Assembly: GCA_028023455.1 (NCBI GenBank)
Contig: JAQFVV010012512.1
Coordinates: 3,197,935 to 3,261,934, forward strand
Direction of reading: 5' to 3'
Source: Epiperipatus broadwayi
Lineage: Eukaryota > Onychophora > Udeonychophora > Euonychophora > Peripatidae
DNA: 64,000 nt
The position numbers and the translations under genes were made by a program. Positions 46,493 through 58,321 of the stretch are shown here, in pieces. The notes under the pieces are model-generated. The model had not been told where the DNA came from and ran no database searches. It saw only the letters and a program-made list of their open reading frames with translations. Every line of letters begins with the position of its first letter. Position 1 is the first letter of the stretch.

Positions 46493-46868
46493 TTTGTAAT
46501 TAGAAGGGATTTGAACACAGACTTAAATTCTATTCAGCTATCAACTCCATCTTTTACAACCAATACACATAATGATGTGAAAAAGATAAATGATCTACAA
46601 TATACATGCATATTTCATGCTGAACCAACACTTATCAATTGGTCTATATCATTATCTCCCATATGTATAATCAGTGCTCACTTTATACTAAGAGAGAAAA
46701 TTTTCAAACTTTAATGGACAAGCTTCAATCTTCTTTACCCTCCAACTTTTCAGCCAGATATTTATATTATTGAAAATCTGATGATGAAATACTCAAAACC
46801 CTTGTCAATGCCAATATTGTTGTCATACGTATATTGACTTTATGTCACTCTGACTCCTCACATATAGA
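46493..46868 (-). repeat. Hammerhead repeat family 1, minus-strand copy
   Basis: Nearly a whole unit, from the tRNA-like part (AGAAGGGATTTGAACACAGA) through the ribozyme to the GTCACTCTGACTCCTCACAT region. A plus-strand fragment follows at once, making an inverted pair. Confidence 0.8.
46592..46650 (-). ncRNA. Hammerhead ribozyme remnant, family 1
   Basis: GAAA is intact and stem II (TGTTGGTTCAGCA) partly pairs, but the first box reads TTGATAA. Helix III is longer than usual (ATATGCATGTAT). Stem I inner CCAA/TTG remains. Confidence 0.55.
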
Positions 46869-46869
46869 A

Positions 46870-47020
46870 CTTTATATAGCTCAGTACAAAATATGTACAT
46901 TGGAGATCATTTATCTTTTTCACTTGTATGTAGTTGAGTAAATTGATTATATATTTGAAGTAGATATCTGAAAGAAGCTTGAAAGTCTGTGTTTGATTTC
47001 TTTCTAATTACATCTAAAAT
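46870..47020 (+). repeat. Hammerhead repeat family 1, plus-strand fragment
   Basis: Begins inside the ribozyme (GCTCAGTACAAAATATGTAC, then ATTGGAGATC) and runs through the tRNA-like part (AAAGTCTGTGTTTGATTTC). It lacks CTGATGA and so is a 5'-truncated unit facing the copy before it. Confidence 0.7.
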
Positions 47021-47385
47021 TTTAGTATGAACTGATAGACTGAATGAACTTTCAATTCCATTATACGCATTTTTACCTATAATAAGCTGAGAGTTTATTT
47101 TGGCTTGTATAAAAGATGTCTCATTCTCTTGCATTCAGAGGCAAAGTTACTTAGTATAATAATTATTTGAGTAAACAAGAAGATTATTTAAATGATGTGA
47201 AATAAAATTGATAAAAAATATTTTAAAAAGTGCTGATAAAAAAATTAATACTATTTTAATATAAGTATGATGCAGTACGAATTGGGAAAGGGGGAGTTGC
47301 AATTTCAGACCTAACATATGGGAATAGTTGCAATGACAGATCTAAAATGTGAGAATGGTGCATTGTGGAATCATGTAAATAATAC
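47021..47385. other. AT-rich spacer
   Basis: Short duplicated phrase (GGGAAAGGGGGAGTTGCAATTTCAG-like segment echoed near 47320-47350). No gene recognised. Confidence 0.3.
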
Positions 47386-47387
47386 CA

Positions 47388-47490
47388 TATTTTCCCAAAA
47401 ATAAGACTGGGGCTTATATTAATTTTTCCTCCAAAAGACATCTTAGGACTTATTTTCAAAGGTGTCTTATTTTTTCATGTACAAAAGTCT
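47388..47490 (+). mobile_element. Short MITE-like repeat (ATTTTCCCAAAAATAAGAC family)
   Basis: Begins ACCATATTTTCCCAAAAATA and has inverted AATAAGAC/GTCTTATT motifs on the two sides. A second, longer or split copy on the other strand is at about 53010-53128. Short repeats of this kind are widespread in animal genomes; the family is not named here. Confidence 0.55.
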
Positions 47491-47502
47491 ATTTATTCAC
47501 AA

Positions 47503-47600
47503 GCATTGTTAGCCGAGAGGTCAGCGCAGCCACCTTGCAAGCAAGCAGTTGGTTGCAGATGGTTATTGTGGGTCCACCTCCCAGTCGATGCTATGACATA
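47503..47600 (+). repeat. SINE with tRNA head having a long variable arm
   Basis: GCATTGTTAGCCGAGAGG (A box) and GTGGGTCCACCTCCC (altered B box), ending GATGCTATGACAT. Same family as 19223-19318. The LTR-like repeat begins immediately after the SINE tail. Confidence 0.65.
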
Positions 47601-47601
47601 A

Positions 47602-50487
47602 TATGTAACAGTCAAGTTTGTACATTCGCGTAACAGAATTCAGAATCTAAGCAAAAGAGACCGAAGCTGATTAGACTAGGACTGTGACATCCCAAGTCCA
47701 ACCACACTTCAACTCTTAAGCCAGTACTCCAAGATTCAAAACCCTACAAATGACCACCTTGAAATTACACATAGCATACTCCTTTATTCGTGGCCGACAT
47801 AGGTCAGGGAGAAACAATGAGACTCATAATTAAATTACAAATTGATCATATCTAACGAATAGCTAATTTAATGGAGACCTTTAGTAATGCATATTCTATA
47901 ACATAATAATAATGAGAATTGCATTGAATAATGAAACTGAGAGTGGACTAGGTTAATTTACTAAAGTTTAATTTCTTCAGTAATAAGTTTGATCTAAACT
48001 ATATATTACAAATTTTACACATGGAAAAATGCACTCAGGCATTTAATGGCTGAAGAGTTTTAGATATGTTCTTCGTACAGATTCTTTGATAAGATTAATA
48101 AATGAATTTACATTTAAGTAAGATGAACGCAGCAGTTATTCATCTTACAATTTGTATACAATTATTTTATGAATTTACATATAATAAATGCACGCAGGCA
48201 TTTAAATAAATAGCTTATCACTACGCCATGTCTATAGTGTAACATATGCGGACTCCTCTTAATGTGTGGCTGAATACTAATAATTAAACGAAACCTTGGT
48301 CAACACTTACGGTAGACATTTCTCGTCTGTTTATATTTATTTATTGAACCTAAATAGGGCTGCAATAACTTAAATTGACCGGACTTTTAAGACTATCTCA
48401 GCCAATTGCTGGAAGAACTAAAATAGGGAGGTAGAGTTGGCTGCTCTGGATGTACTAATGCACTATAGCACCAGCAATACAATAATAAAGTCGCTCTGCA
48501 GATGTATTGGTAGATCAAGGGTTTCTGCGACCAACGCCGGTACCCTGAAAACCGATCGTTAAGCTGCATGAAAAGGAACAAATAGTTCAGAAAGGCGGGG
48601 GACTTACATGCTAACCTGGCCTTAAATTCAGGCTTCGCGACTGCTCTACCCTATGAGAGGAAGATGTGCCGGCTTAACCGATGCTCCATCTTATTTACGT
48701 AAATATACGTGGCAGCAAAACGAGAAAAATATTTAATTGAATGAATCACATCCGCCAAGCAAAGCAATTTATAAAATTTAATATTCTATACACAAGAACA
48801 ATAGCTTATTAGCTTAATCAAATATAAGCCAACTCTTAGGTAGCATGATAAAATATATGCTATAGACGGGAATAATTACAGATAATCTTTGCTGTTCCAG
48901 CTAATTCTAATTTGTTATTGATCAAATGACAAGTATTTAAAAGGAGGGAAAAGTATATTTGATGGGGTTTAATAAATAACTTAAATAGCAAATATACTTA
49001 TAAATATTTATCAAGGTTAGTCTATTTCTTAGTATTTAAAAATTAAACCGCACTAAAACAAGCCACATTGCAAAAATTTACAATCAAACAATTATCAAAA
49101 AAAATATTAAATAATAACGAGCGAGTCGTTACTATTTTCTTAAGAGGGTTTCGAAACAGCGCACAGAAATAAGATTATAAATAATTATGTGAAGACGTTT
49201 TAATTAATCTCTTCTTAAAATATTAAAATTTAGTATTCGCTGTTTCGAAGCGTCAGCATATCATAAAGTAAATATAACAAATATTAAAAACTATGTGATA
49301 AAAAATAACTAGAGACATAACTGCAGTGATACTTTAAAGTAGGAACATTAATTAATTTCTTAAGGAAGGAAATTTTAAAAGCAAGTGAATCATTTACTGA
49401 TTTTAAAACAACAAAAGAAAAGCTTTAACATTAAAAATATATTGAGTGGTTAGTTAGCTAACTAGAATTTAAAAGGTAGTTTGAAATTATACATAAAATA
49501 TACAGAAAATATATAGAGCTCTGCAGTTTAAAGTGATTTACCGGTATTATTAGGTGCTTGAGCTGGAGCTTGGTGAGTTTCCTGGGCGGCTTGCGGCATG
49601 CTCTTCTTTTACAGGTGGTCTGTAAATATTATAGCAGCATTCTTTTTCTTTTAAGTTAGATAGTAGATATTATAGCGGCATTCTTCTTCTTTTCGGTTAG
49701 GTTGTAGATGTTATAGCGGCATTCTTGCTTATAAACGGTGTCCAGATGGAAACGAACCTATCGCCTCCTTATGGAGTGACAGCTAAGACGGCCAAACTAG
49801 CCGGACATCTCAGTTCAAAACTAGATTTGATTTTTTAATATAAAATGTGTTTCAAAATGGAGTCTCCTCTCAGTATATAGATCTCAGTCAGTTCTCTCTT
49901 CCTGATCAAAATATGGCCATTTATATCCTTTTCTTATCAGCTTAACACCTTTAGGAATTTTTATTTGCTTCATGATTACATTTTTTTAATTAAATTTGTT
50001 AACATACAATCTGCTTTCAAATATGCTGATAAGTTTCTGAGGTGTTATAACTTTGACTTAATTCCGTTTTAATTAAATTCTAAAAATATGTAATTTTGAT
50101 CTTAAATATTTGATAAACTATTAAAGTATTTCAGTTATAACTTTTATGGTTATTTTGTAAAACTATTTTGCCATAAACAATTTTAATCCAAAAATAACTT
50201 AAAGGTTTATATCTGATGCAAATTTCAATTAGCCAGATTTTAAAATGACTTTTTAATTTGACCAAAGGTAGGTGCGGTCATTAATTAAATACTTGTTTAC
50301 GATAAAATCAGTTTCTAACCAACTTTTACTTCTAAGAAAAAAAAATAACACTTAATTTTTTAAAGAAGACTTCTCGCACATTTGAAAGAAAACCTTTTTA
50401 ACATTTTTAAATAAACATTTTAAAATATTTTCATCTTTTAACATTTTGAATATATAACACATTTTAATGTTTTAAATCACGCCACCC
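47602..50487 (+). mobile_element. LTR-like long repeat beginning TGTAACAGTCA
   Basis: CpG-richer than the surroundings at 48200-48720 and 49540-49830. Shares GTCAGGGAGAAACAA with 20530-23085. A local triplication of TATAGCGGCATTC-type sequence (about 49630, 49675 and 49710) stands near the 3' part. Near 49130 and 49240, GTTTCGAAAC/GCTGTTTCGAAGC form inverted matches. No protein recognised. The end at the TA run is a guess. Confidence 0.35.
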
Positions 50488-51594
50488 CTATATACATTAC
50501 AAATATAGGTTGGATTATATATCCACATACGAATTAAAATAATAAATTTATTAATAAATTGAACCTTATCATTATTTAACATAATAAAAGTATTTTTTTT
50601 AAATAAACGCGATATTAATAATAATACGCTATAATTCTATCAAACCTATCTAATTATAGCGTTCTTTCGTATGTAAATATATAATGCTGTTCAGACAGCC
50701 ATGACAGCAAATTGTAGTTTTATTTTACATATTATAGTTTAAATGAGATTTGAATCTAACACAGACGAGTGGGCTACTAGATTGATGATGAAACGGCAAG
50801 GGATTATGAGGTTCCCATTTCAATATGGAAAAAATATATATTCATTCAAAATCTCAAATCAACCTCTCAAACATGTTTTTTCAGCAACACCCTCTGTGAA
50901 TATTTGAATTTTCACTAGTGGTATGCACTGGGATATTTATATTTATTTAAGTACAAAAACTTGTCTGGGATCAAAATATTATTCCCATTTAAATCTACCA
51001 TTAAAGAAAGTGTTAATTGAAGACTTATGAGATAGGAGTGGTAGCAAAAATGATTATTGTTAAGAATGACTATCCATAAAAAGTGATGAAAAATTGCAAG
51101 CACCTAAATACTGAAAATATTTCTATATTTCACACCGATTTTCCAAATTACTTGTAAGAGTCTGCTTGGGTATTCCTTTTTAAAACTTTTCTTTAGGAGA
51201 AAAATTGATTTAACTTAACTAAACTTTAATTATTAAAATCACTTCCATTATTTCTTTTAGGAGGAAAAAAATATTTAAAAAAAAAGCTGATTTTTTTTTA
51301 TCTGGAATATTTCAAAATTAGGAGATCAAACTCTAAAACTAAGTCAAGCATTTTAAATATAAGTATTAAATATAAATAAGAATCTAAAATTACATAAGTA
51401 AAATTATAAATTGTCTAATACATTGGATATTGTGGTAGATAAAGTTTTAAAAGTTTTCTAAATCCTCATAAAGTCAATAAATTGATTATTTTAAGTACAA
51501 GATTCGCTGAGAAAAAAATTGTTTCTCTATCCACATAGAATTATGCTTGTTGAAAATGTTCAATGGCAAATCTCATAAGTATCATTATAATTTA
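50488..51594. other. AT-rich spacer
   Basis: An A-box/B-box-like pair on the minus strand near 50750-50800 (GATTCAAATCTCA) is the only suggestive element. No gene recognised. Confidence 0.3.
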
Positions 51595-51867
51595 TATTAT
51601 CATTTATTTAAAGCATTAATGTCAATTGTTTCTTTTATACTCGTATCTTTATACTCTGCCCATTTGGAGTATGCATCTATAAGTATGAGCATTATCTTGC
51701 CGTTTATTGGGTCTATATATGTAATCTTTGTGAGACTTCTGTTGCTATTGGCTGCGGAATTGTATTGTTTTGCCTTCATATTGTTTTCAGAATGACAAGG
51801 CATGTATTTTTTTATATATTGCTTGATGTCTGATGTTATTTTTGGCTACCAGAAAAAAATTGATAAA
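51595..51867 (-). pseudogene. Ty3/gypsy-type integrase fragment
   Basis: On the minus strand: WxPKITSDIKQYIKKYMPCHSE, then NRSLTKITYIDPINGKIMLI and LIDAYSKWAEYKDTSI. This fits the gypsy integrase pattern: the end of the HHCC zinc finger (C-x2-C, first Cys now Tyr) and the start of the catalytic core with its first Asp in DAYSKW. The remaining core (second Asp and Glu) is missing. It is an isolated scrap; no gag, protease, RT or LTR adjoins. Confidence 0.7.
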
Positions 51868-52925
51868 TGAAACAAAGAAAAGAAAGGGATTGATAAAGAA
51901 ATTAATAGTGTTTTCATATAATAAATATGATCTAGCTAGAATTATATGGAAGTAAGTTGCATTAGCAGAATTAACATATGGTAATGATGTTTTATGTGTT
52001 AGTAAAGGAATATTACATTGCTTAAAAAAAGTACAAAGGGAAGTAGGAAGACATGCTTTGGATGCAGATGTATGGACAGCAAGGGAGGCAATTCAAGGAG
52101 AAATGGGATGGTCATGTTTTTATATGAGAAATGAAAAAAGTAAAAAAATGTTTGGTAGATTGCAATTTATGTATAATAAAAGAATAGCCAAAATAGTATT
52201 TAATTAGGTTACAAGTAAAGGGCAGGCAACTAGATGGGTGAGAGAGTTAATGTGGTATTCAAAAGATTTGGATAAAGAATTTATATTAGTATATTTGTAC
52301 AAAAGGTGGGATGATTATGTTAGGAGGATTGTTGAGTGTTATAGTGGTAAGTAATGGAATAAAAGAATAGATTCATTAATAAAGAAATAGGGAGTTAGAG
52401 AGATGGAGAACTAGTATGGAGAGTAAAAAGAGTTTAAATATATATAGAAGTAAACAGAACATTAGGTTGAGTTAATGTATGATAATAGTAAGGAAAGTAG
52501 TTTATTGTTTAAGACTTTAACATAGAAACAAGACAATATTCATGTAAATGGAAAAATATGGGCGATTTAGTCTGTAAATTGTGTAAGAAAGGAATAGAAA
52601 ATATTAGGCATTTGTTAATTGAATGTAAATGCTTGAAAACAGAAAGGGTATAAATGATGAAGTTATGGAAGAATAAATATGAAAAGTGATTATACAGAAA
52701 GTGGGTTATTGGTTTTTATGCAGAGTTTGGGAAAATGTAAGTGGGATTTAGATATAAAGGCCATAGAATTGACAAATATTATGTTGTGGAAATGGGATGG
52801 ACCAGAACATGGGAAAACTTAGAGTAGAGAATGGAAGGCTAACAGGTTTCTCTGGGCATAGTTGCTGAGAGATTCCTGACTCCATTTAAGGAGAAATGAC
52901 AGTGCATCACATCACACACTTCCAG
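51868..52925 (+). mobile_element. LINE family B, copy 2
   Basis: Matches the 8.8-10.05 kb copy along its length without the fold-back insertion: GNDVLCVSKGI, EGEMGWSCFYMRNEKSK-like, VCKLCKKGIENIRHLLIEC, then the shared 3' tail ending CATCACATCACACA. 5'-truncated next to the integrase scrap. Frameshifts present. Confidence 0.75.
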
Positions 52926-53004
52926 GGTGACTCAATAATATTATTTATGAATTCATTATTTTATAATTTAATACATATTTTGTGTGCCTCAACAAACAAA
53001 AAGA

Positions 53005-53130
53005 AATCTGTTTATCTAGCTAATTAAGGCTTACATTTGGGGAAGATCTTTGATTACAAGCATTCTAAAAAATTATGCTAGAGCTTAGTTTCTATTTAGG
53101 TCTTATTTTTGAGAAAACATGGTATTATAT
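53005..53130 (-). mobile_element. MITE-like repeat, second copy of the 47.4-kb family
   Basis: Ends TTGAGAAAACATGGTA, the complement of the start of the 47388 copy, and contains AGGTCTTATTT. The middle differs. Confidence 0.45.
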
Positions 53131-53560
53131 AATCTAGAGATAATTCCAAAAAAGAAGGTAGAATTGCTTTGTAAGCCGCCATATGGATTGAAAATTAAAA
53201 TCCAAAGAAAGATTGGATGGTCAAATTTTTACATGAGTGATAGAAAATGCAAATTGAATGTGTGTGATTTACATTAAATTGCACTTTATGAATAATAATA
53301 GTTATAATTAAAAAAATTTTAATTGGAGTTTAAGAAAAGAGTAAGTAACACATTATAAGAAAAATAGCTGGATGTTCAGCAAAGATTTTGGGCCAGTTTT
53401 GTCTGTATAAAAAGCCTATTTTTTAATGAGAATTGCTAATTAATATAGAAATAAATAGAAATATATGAGAATAGTTTTAGCAATAAAAGCAAGAGAGTTA
53501 AAATATGAAGAGAAAATGTGGAGAATAAAAAGACTTCGAATGAAGGAAACTGCTATTGAA
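53130..53560 (+). pseudogene. Decayed LINE family B fragment
   Basis: Traces such as RKIGWSNFYMSDRKCKLN correspond to the GEMGWSCFYMRDAKSK segment of LINE-B, followed by an equivalent of LQFM. Heavily mutated. Confidence 0.45.
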
Positions 53561-53704
53561 TGCCACTAAACTCGAAAAAGCATATAATATTTTATTGGTA
53601 TTAGCATACTTAGCCAAATGATAAAAAAAACTCTATAGTTAGTATAAAACTAAAGTTATTAAAATATACTTTTTGACTTGGTGTCAAATAATATTAGTTC
53701 TAGG

Positions 53705-53760
53705 CTCTAAATCCTAAGCCTTCATTGATAAAGACAAAGCCAGAAAGTACTCTAAAAATG
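53705..53760 (+). ncRNA. Possible hammerhead family 3 remnant
   Basis: TCCTAAGCCTTCA, TTGATAA, AGACAAAGCCA, GAAA, GTACTC resemble the 11.2-kb ribozyme order, with the first box mutated. Stem I pairing is not seen. Confidence 0.3.
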
Positions 53761-54775
53761 TGCATATTATAGTATTATCATTTAATTCTCAAATTTGCAA
53801 TAGATGGTTTTGAACTGAAGTGAAGGGAATGGCTGTTAGAAATATATATATAAGTAAATTAATAAAAGTAGATGGTTAATAAATTTAAAAAATCTAATTT
53901 TTACAGCTCCAACAAAGATGCTTGTAACAATAGAATATATTTATAAATGAAATAATTTTGAATATTTGTTTTGTAAACTACACTATATATGTAATGAAAA
54001 TGTGAAAAACATTGATCGCTTATTACTAAAGTTAGAGACGTAATAATCAAAAAGACCTTTGAGAGATATTTTTAATCTCAAATATGTACATAGCACATTG
54101 TTGATACTTCATTAAGCATTTAAAAAAGATAACATTCTCTCAGTCGGGACAGTCCTGTCTGTTATTTAGACTCTGATTTTTATATAAACATTCCAAATAG
54201 TTTAAATATATATTTAACGCACTTAAAAATATGTATATAAGCTAAATTACCATCTTATGGCAGACAGAGGTAGCTAAGCAACAGGTTATTGTATGCAAAA
54301 TGATACATTGATCATCATCAGTTGTAATTCGAATAAACAGTATATTGTTATCTCTAAACATAGTAAATTCTGTTATCTCAATGTATAGATCTACATATTT
54401 AGTTTTTAATGAGTTTCTCATTTTATTAAAATGCATATTTTAAAAATGCTCAAAATTATTTGATTTAATTCTTAATTTTTAATGATGCCTTCATTACTTA
54501 AAGATGCATAATTTAAAAACTTTGAATGTTATTTATTTTTTGAGTATACCTATATAATTATAAGATGAATAACTAGTTCTCTCAGGAAGTAGATAATTTA
54601 TTTTTATATTATAAATGCTCTAGTATGCTTTCAGTATTTATAATGTAAAAATAAAATTATCTACTCAGTAAGACAACAAATTTTGCCTTGTAATTATATA
54701 TTTCAAACGAATACATTATGTAGATATATATATAATTTTAATAATTAAATACATATATGAAATTTATATTTTAAG
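53761..54775. other. AT-rich spacer
   Basis: No gene or repeat recognised. Confidence 0.35.
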
Positions 54776-54777
54776 CA

Positions 54778-55215
54778 AAATGTAATTAGAGGGGATGTGA
54801 ACCCAGACTTTCAAGATCTTTAGTCATCCACTCCATCTTATACAACTGATACACATGACCATGTGAAAAAGATAAATGATCTCTAATATATATATATCTT
54901 TCATGCTGAACTAGCACATATCATCAGTTGGTCTGGATCATCATCTCTCACATATATAATCAGTGCTTGGTATATATTAAGATAGTAAATCTTCAAACAT
55001 TAATGGACAAGCTTCAATCTTCTCCACTTTCCAACTCTTCAGTCATCCATATCATTGAAAATCTGATGGTGGTGTGTTCAAAGCCTTGTTTTCTCATTCT
55101 TGTTGTGTCATAACCATGTTGACCATAAGTCAATCTGTGATCATGTGTATAAAATGGAGTAAATGACCGAAAGGAGCTGGAATGTCTGAGTTCAAATACC
55201 CTCTAATTATATATA
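54778..55215. repeat. Hammerhead repeat family 1, inverted pair
   Basis: Minus-strand unit 54778-55130, then a plus-strand fragment 55131-55215 holding only the tRNA-like part (GGAATGTCTGAGTTCAAATACC). Like the pair at 46.5-47.0 kb. Confidence 0.8.
54878..54939 (-). ncRNA. Hammerhead ribozyme, family 1, boxes intact with an insertion
   Basis: CTGATGA and GAAA are both intact. Three extra bases (TAT or AUG, alignment ambiguous) stand between CTGATGA and stem II GTGCT/AGCA. Helix III is expanded by TA repeats. Stem I: outer GATC/GATC, inner CCAA with TTAG (one mismatch). Probably weak. Confidence 0.6.
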
Positions 55216-55618
55216 ATTTTGGTAAAAACACTGCCATTAATTCTAATCAATGACAGAAATGCATTTGCTGCTCTATAAGGTGCAAATTTAAAATTTAGTA
55301 TATTAACATAAAATAATAGCTTGACTTTTCATATTATCCAAATTTTACCCGAAACCAATTTTTTAAGAATGTTAAAACTGTAAGCATGACATCTCTATGA
55401 TAACATGTATGTATGAGCATGCAAACATACTATATATTTTAACATAAGCAAGTAGCTTTTAAAATACTAGGAAAGTACTATTAAATCAGATGTAGAGTTG
55501 ATTGCCATTACATGGCCTTACCATTGTTTGATACCTATTATATATGTAAAATCAGATAAAACAATATATAATAAACAAGACTTGGAATAATTCTATAATA
55601 TACAAAATGCCTATATAT
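55216..55618. other. AT-rich spacer
   Basis: Nothing recognised. Confidence 0.3.
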
Positions 55619-55846
55619 ATCATGATCATCAACCATTATCAATCCACTACAAAATGAAGATCTCTCCAAGTTCAAATCATCTTCTCCGATCTTTAGCTTT
55701 TCTTCTCCATGTCACCCCTGCACACTTACTTATTTCATCCATCCATCTCACATGTGGTCTCTTTCTGGGTCAATCCAGTTTAAAATTTCAATTGTCCATC
55801 TATTATCATCCCTTCTAGCAATATGTCCAGCCCAACTTCACTTCAT
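55619..55846 (-). mobile_element. RTE 3' end fragment
   Basis: Matches about 12995-13225 of RTE copy 1 with an internal deletion of about 15 bases. The (ATG)n tail is reduced to ATGATCATGA at the 3' boundary. Heavily 5'-truncated, typical of target-primed insertion. Confidence 0.8.
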
Positions 55847-58253
55847 ATATATATATTGTAACCAGTTGGTTACATAACTGTACTAGAAAAATAAATAATT
55901 AAATAGTTGGCAGCAGGTTCCTCAGGTTTGAGAATAAAAAAAAATATTATTTAATTAATGGGGAAAATAAAATTTAATTTTTCAATACATATTTTTTATG
56001 GGTCTTTATTTAACTAAATATTTATAAAATCCCCATATGATAATATGAAAATTCTCAAACATTAAATAAATTTAAAAGTATTTTTTTAAAATAAAAAGTA
56101 AAAGAGAAGGAAGGACAAAATAAGATTTTAATAACTTTGTTAATTTTATTTTTAATTAGAGTTGTTTTTCTTTCTTTATCTCTATTTAATGAAAAAGAAA
56201 TAATCAAATCAGTGCAATTAACAGATTATCTTGTTGGGGTTTTTTTTTGCAAAATTTTTTAATTATAAAGAAATGTCAAGAATTGTATGTTGTTAAATTT
56301 AAGTTCTTGACTTGTTTTTAATCTATGATTAAGGAGATAATTCTGAATAATTGTGGTTATGAAATTTTATTTAATTGGTTGTCATGAAAATAATAATGTA
56401 AGAGACAGATTGTAATTGGCTTGTAGGCAAAATTGTTCTAAACAAATATATGTGGGGGTGTAAATTAAGGATGATACTCAAGTGTCTGGAGAGGTGATTG
56501 CTAACTTAACTGTTGAAGGGAGCAGTCAAATCTTAATCCTGTGGCTGAAAAAAATCTAGAAAATTGCTAACTTAACTGTTGAAGAAAGTAGTCAAGTTTT
56601 AATGCAGCTGCTGAAAAAAAAGAAGCCTTTACCAACTTGTGGCATAACACAGCATGAATCTTAACCAAGCTATTGAATATTTAATCCAGCTTTTAGCATA
56701 CTATGAATTTAGCACTAAAATGTTTTGTACAATGAAAATGCATGTGCTAAGATCACCTTCATCCATGTAACCTATCTTCACTAAAAGAAAATGTAGAGAA
56801 GGTAAAATCCCTTTAAGCAGTCTGAAATTTTGCTTTCAACCATGAGCAATGAGTCTCTGTCTACATTTGTCTTACCTGGAAATTTAAGAGAAGAACCAAA
56901 TTGACAAATTTTGCTATTTTTCAATTACCTGGAATTGATACAGACCAAGAAAGGGATATCTTAAACATGCCATGTCTAAGAAGCCTTCAAGGAGAATCTC
57001 AATTGAATACAAAACTAAAATTGCAACTGAAAAGGACTCCAACACTGAAGCCATGGCTGGAGGTATATATTTTTTATGCATGCACACTATATTTTTATTA
57101 ATAAGAAATCTGTTTTTTGTTTTATAAATGTAATATTTTTTTCTTTTCTCTGTATTTGCTCTATGGGTAGAATAAAAGATTGCTATCTTTGATTTTTGAA
57201 AATGTTTAACAAACTTTTAGTTATTTTTAAAGAAATAACTTAATAAATTGAAAGTTAATCCATGAATAAAAATTAATTGATAGGTTAATATAATTTTATC
57301 AAACTGAATATTTATTTTTTATGATGAAATGAATGTTTGAAATTATCTACTATGAAGTCTTTTTTTTTTTGTTAATTAGATATTAAATAATTATTTTTTT
57401 AAAATTTTTTTTTCTCTAGTCTTAATTTCATTATTCTATCCAATTTCTGTTTCATGGAGTGTTGTGAGTGTGTGACCTTATATCATAACAGCTTATATTC
57501 TATGATTTAGTTTTTTTATGATACCAATAAAGCTAGTTATTTATAAGTAATTAAAGCCCATGATATGCTTAAGGTTATTTATGATAAACTGATTTATTTA
57601 TTTCTCTCTTACAGTAATAAATTATAGAATTCTTGCTTCCTGAGCTAGACTTGTGCATATATGAGCATCCAGATTATGATGATGATGATTCCTGGGTTTG
57701 CATGAAGAGGATATTCTTCAAAGTCCATGCACTAGTCTCTGTTAGAAATTATGTTTATAGTTGGGCAGTACATTAATGGTATTAAGTGTCGAGAGCATTG
57801 ATGATGATCAGCATGTTTTAATATCTCAGCATTATTTTTTCAATTGTATTATTATGTTTTACCACTTAAGTTTGTGCATCCAAACTATGGTTTAAATAAT
57901 TGACCAAACAAGCAAAGGCTCAATAGTTAGCCTGGTCTACAGGAGACCCATTTCAAATCCAGTCACAAGATTGACTGTTGATTTATTTTTATAGATTATT
58001 TATGGTGATGAATGATTATTACTTTTGAGGAGTGCTGGTGAAGTTATAGTTAGCTATGATGATCTCCCAGAGTGATCTTTTTTGCTCATCCCTTTTGAGA
58101 TTAATTTTGTTTTAACTTGGGGATAAAAACCAATTTCTCAGATCTCTCATGGTTTAAACACCAATTTTCTATAGAGTTACAAATGAATAACCAATTTAGG
58201 GCAGTTGCTGTTCACTTACTGGTGACCATCACCCCACCCCCCCTCCCTTCCCT

Positions 58254-58255
<2 letters not shown>
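55847..58255. other. Spacer with a local duplication and weak coding hints
   Basis: A roughly 75-base tandem duplication at about 56497-56630 (ATTGCTAACTTAACTGTTGAAG in both copies). At 56842-57070 frames read MSNESLSTFVLPGN and FQLPGIDTDQERDILNMP, and a GAG/GTATAT donor-like site follows at 57061; this could be an exon, but no family is recognised. At 57895-57975 CAATAGTTAGCCTGG and TTTCAAATCC suggest a decayed tRNA-type SINE. Confidence 0.3.

Positions 58256-58319
<64 letters not shown>
58256..58319 (+). repeat. (TA)n dinucleotide repeat
   Basis: Uninterrupted TA repeats following a C-rich stretch (CACCCCACCCCCCC). The open frame reading through it is an artefact. Confidence 0.95.

Positions 58320-58321
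<2 letters not shown>

Noticed and set aside
58117-58320. Open frame ending in a long Tyr-Ile run
   Set aside because: The run is the (TA)n repeat; the upstream part has no recognisable domain.
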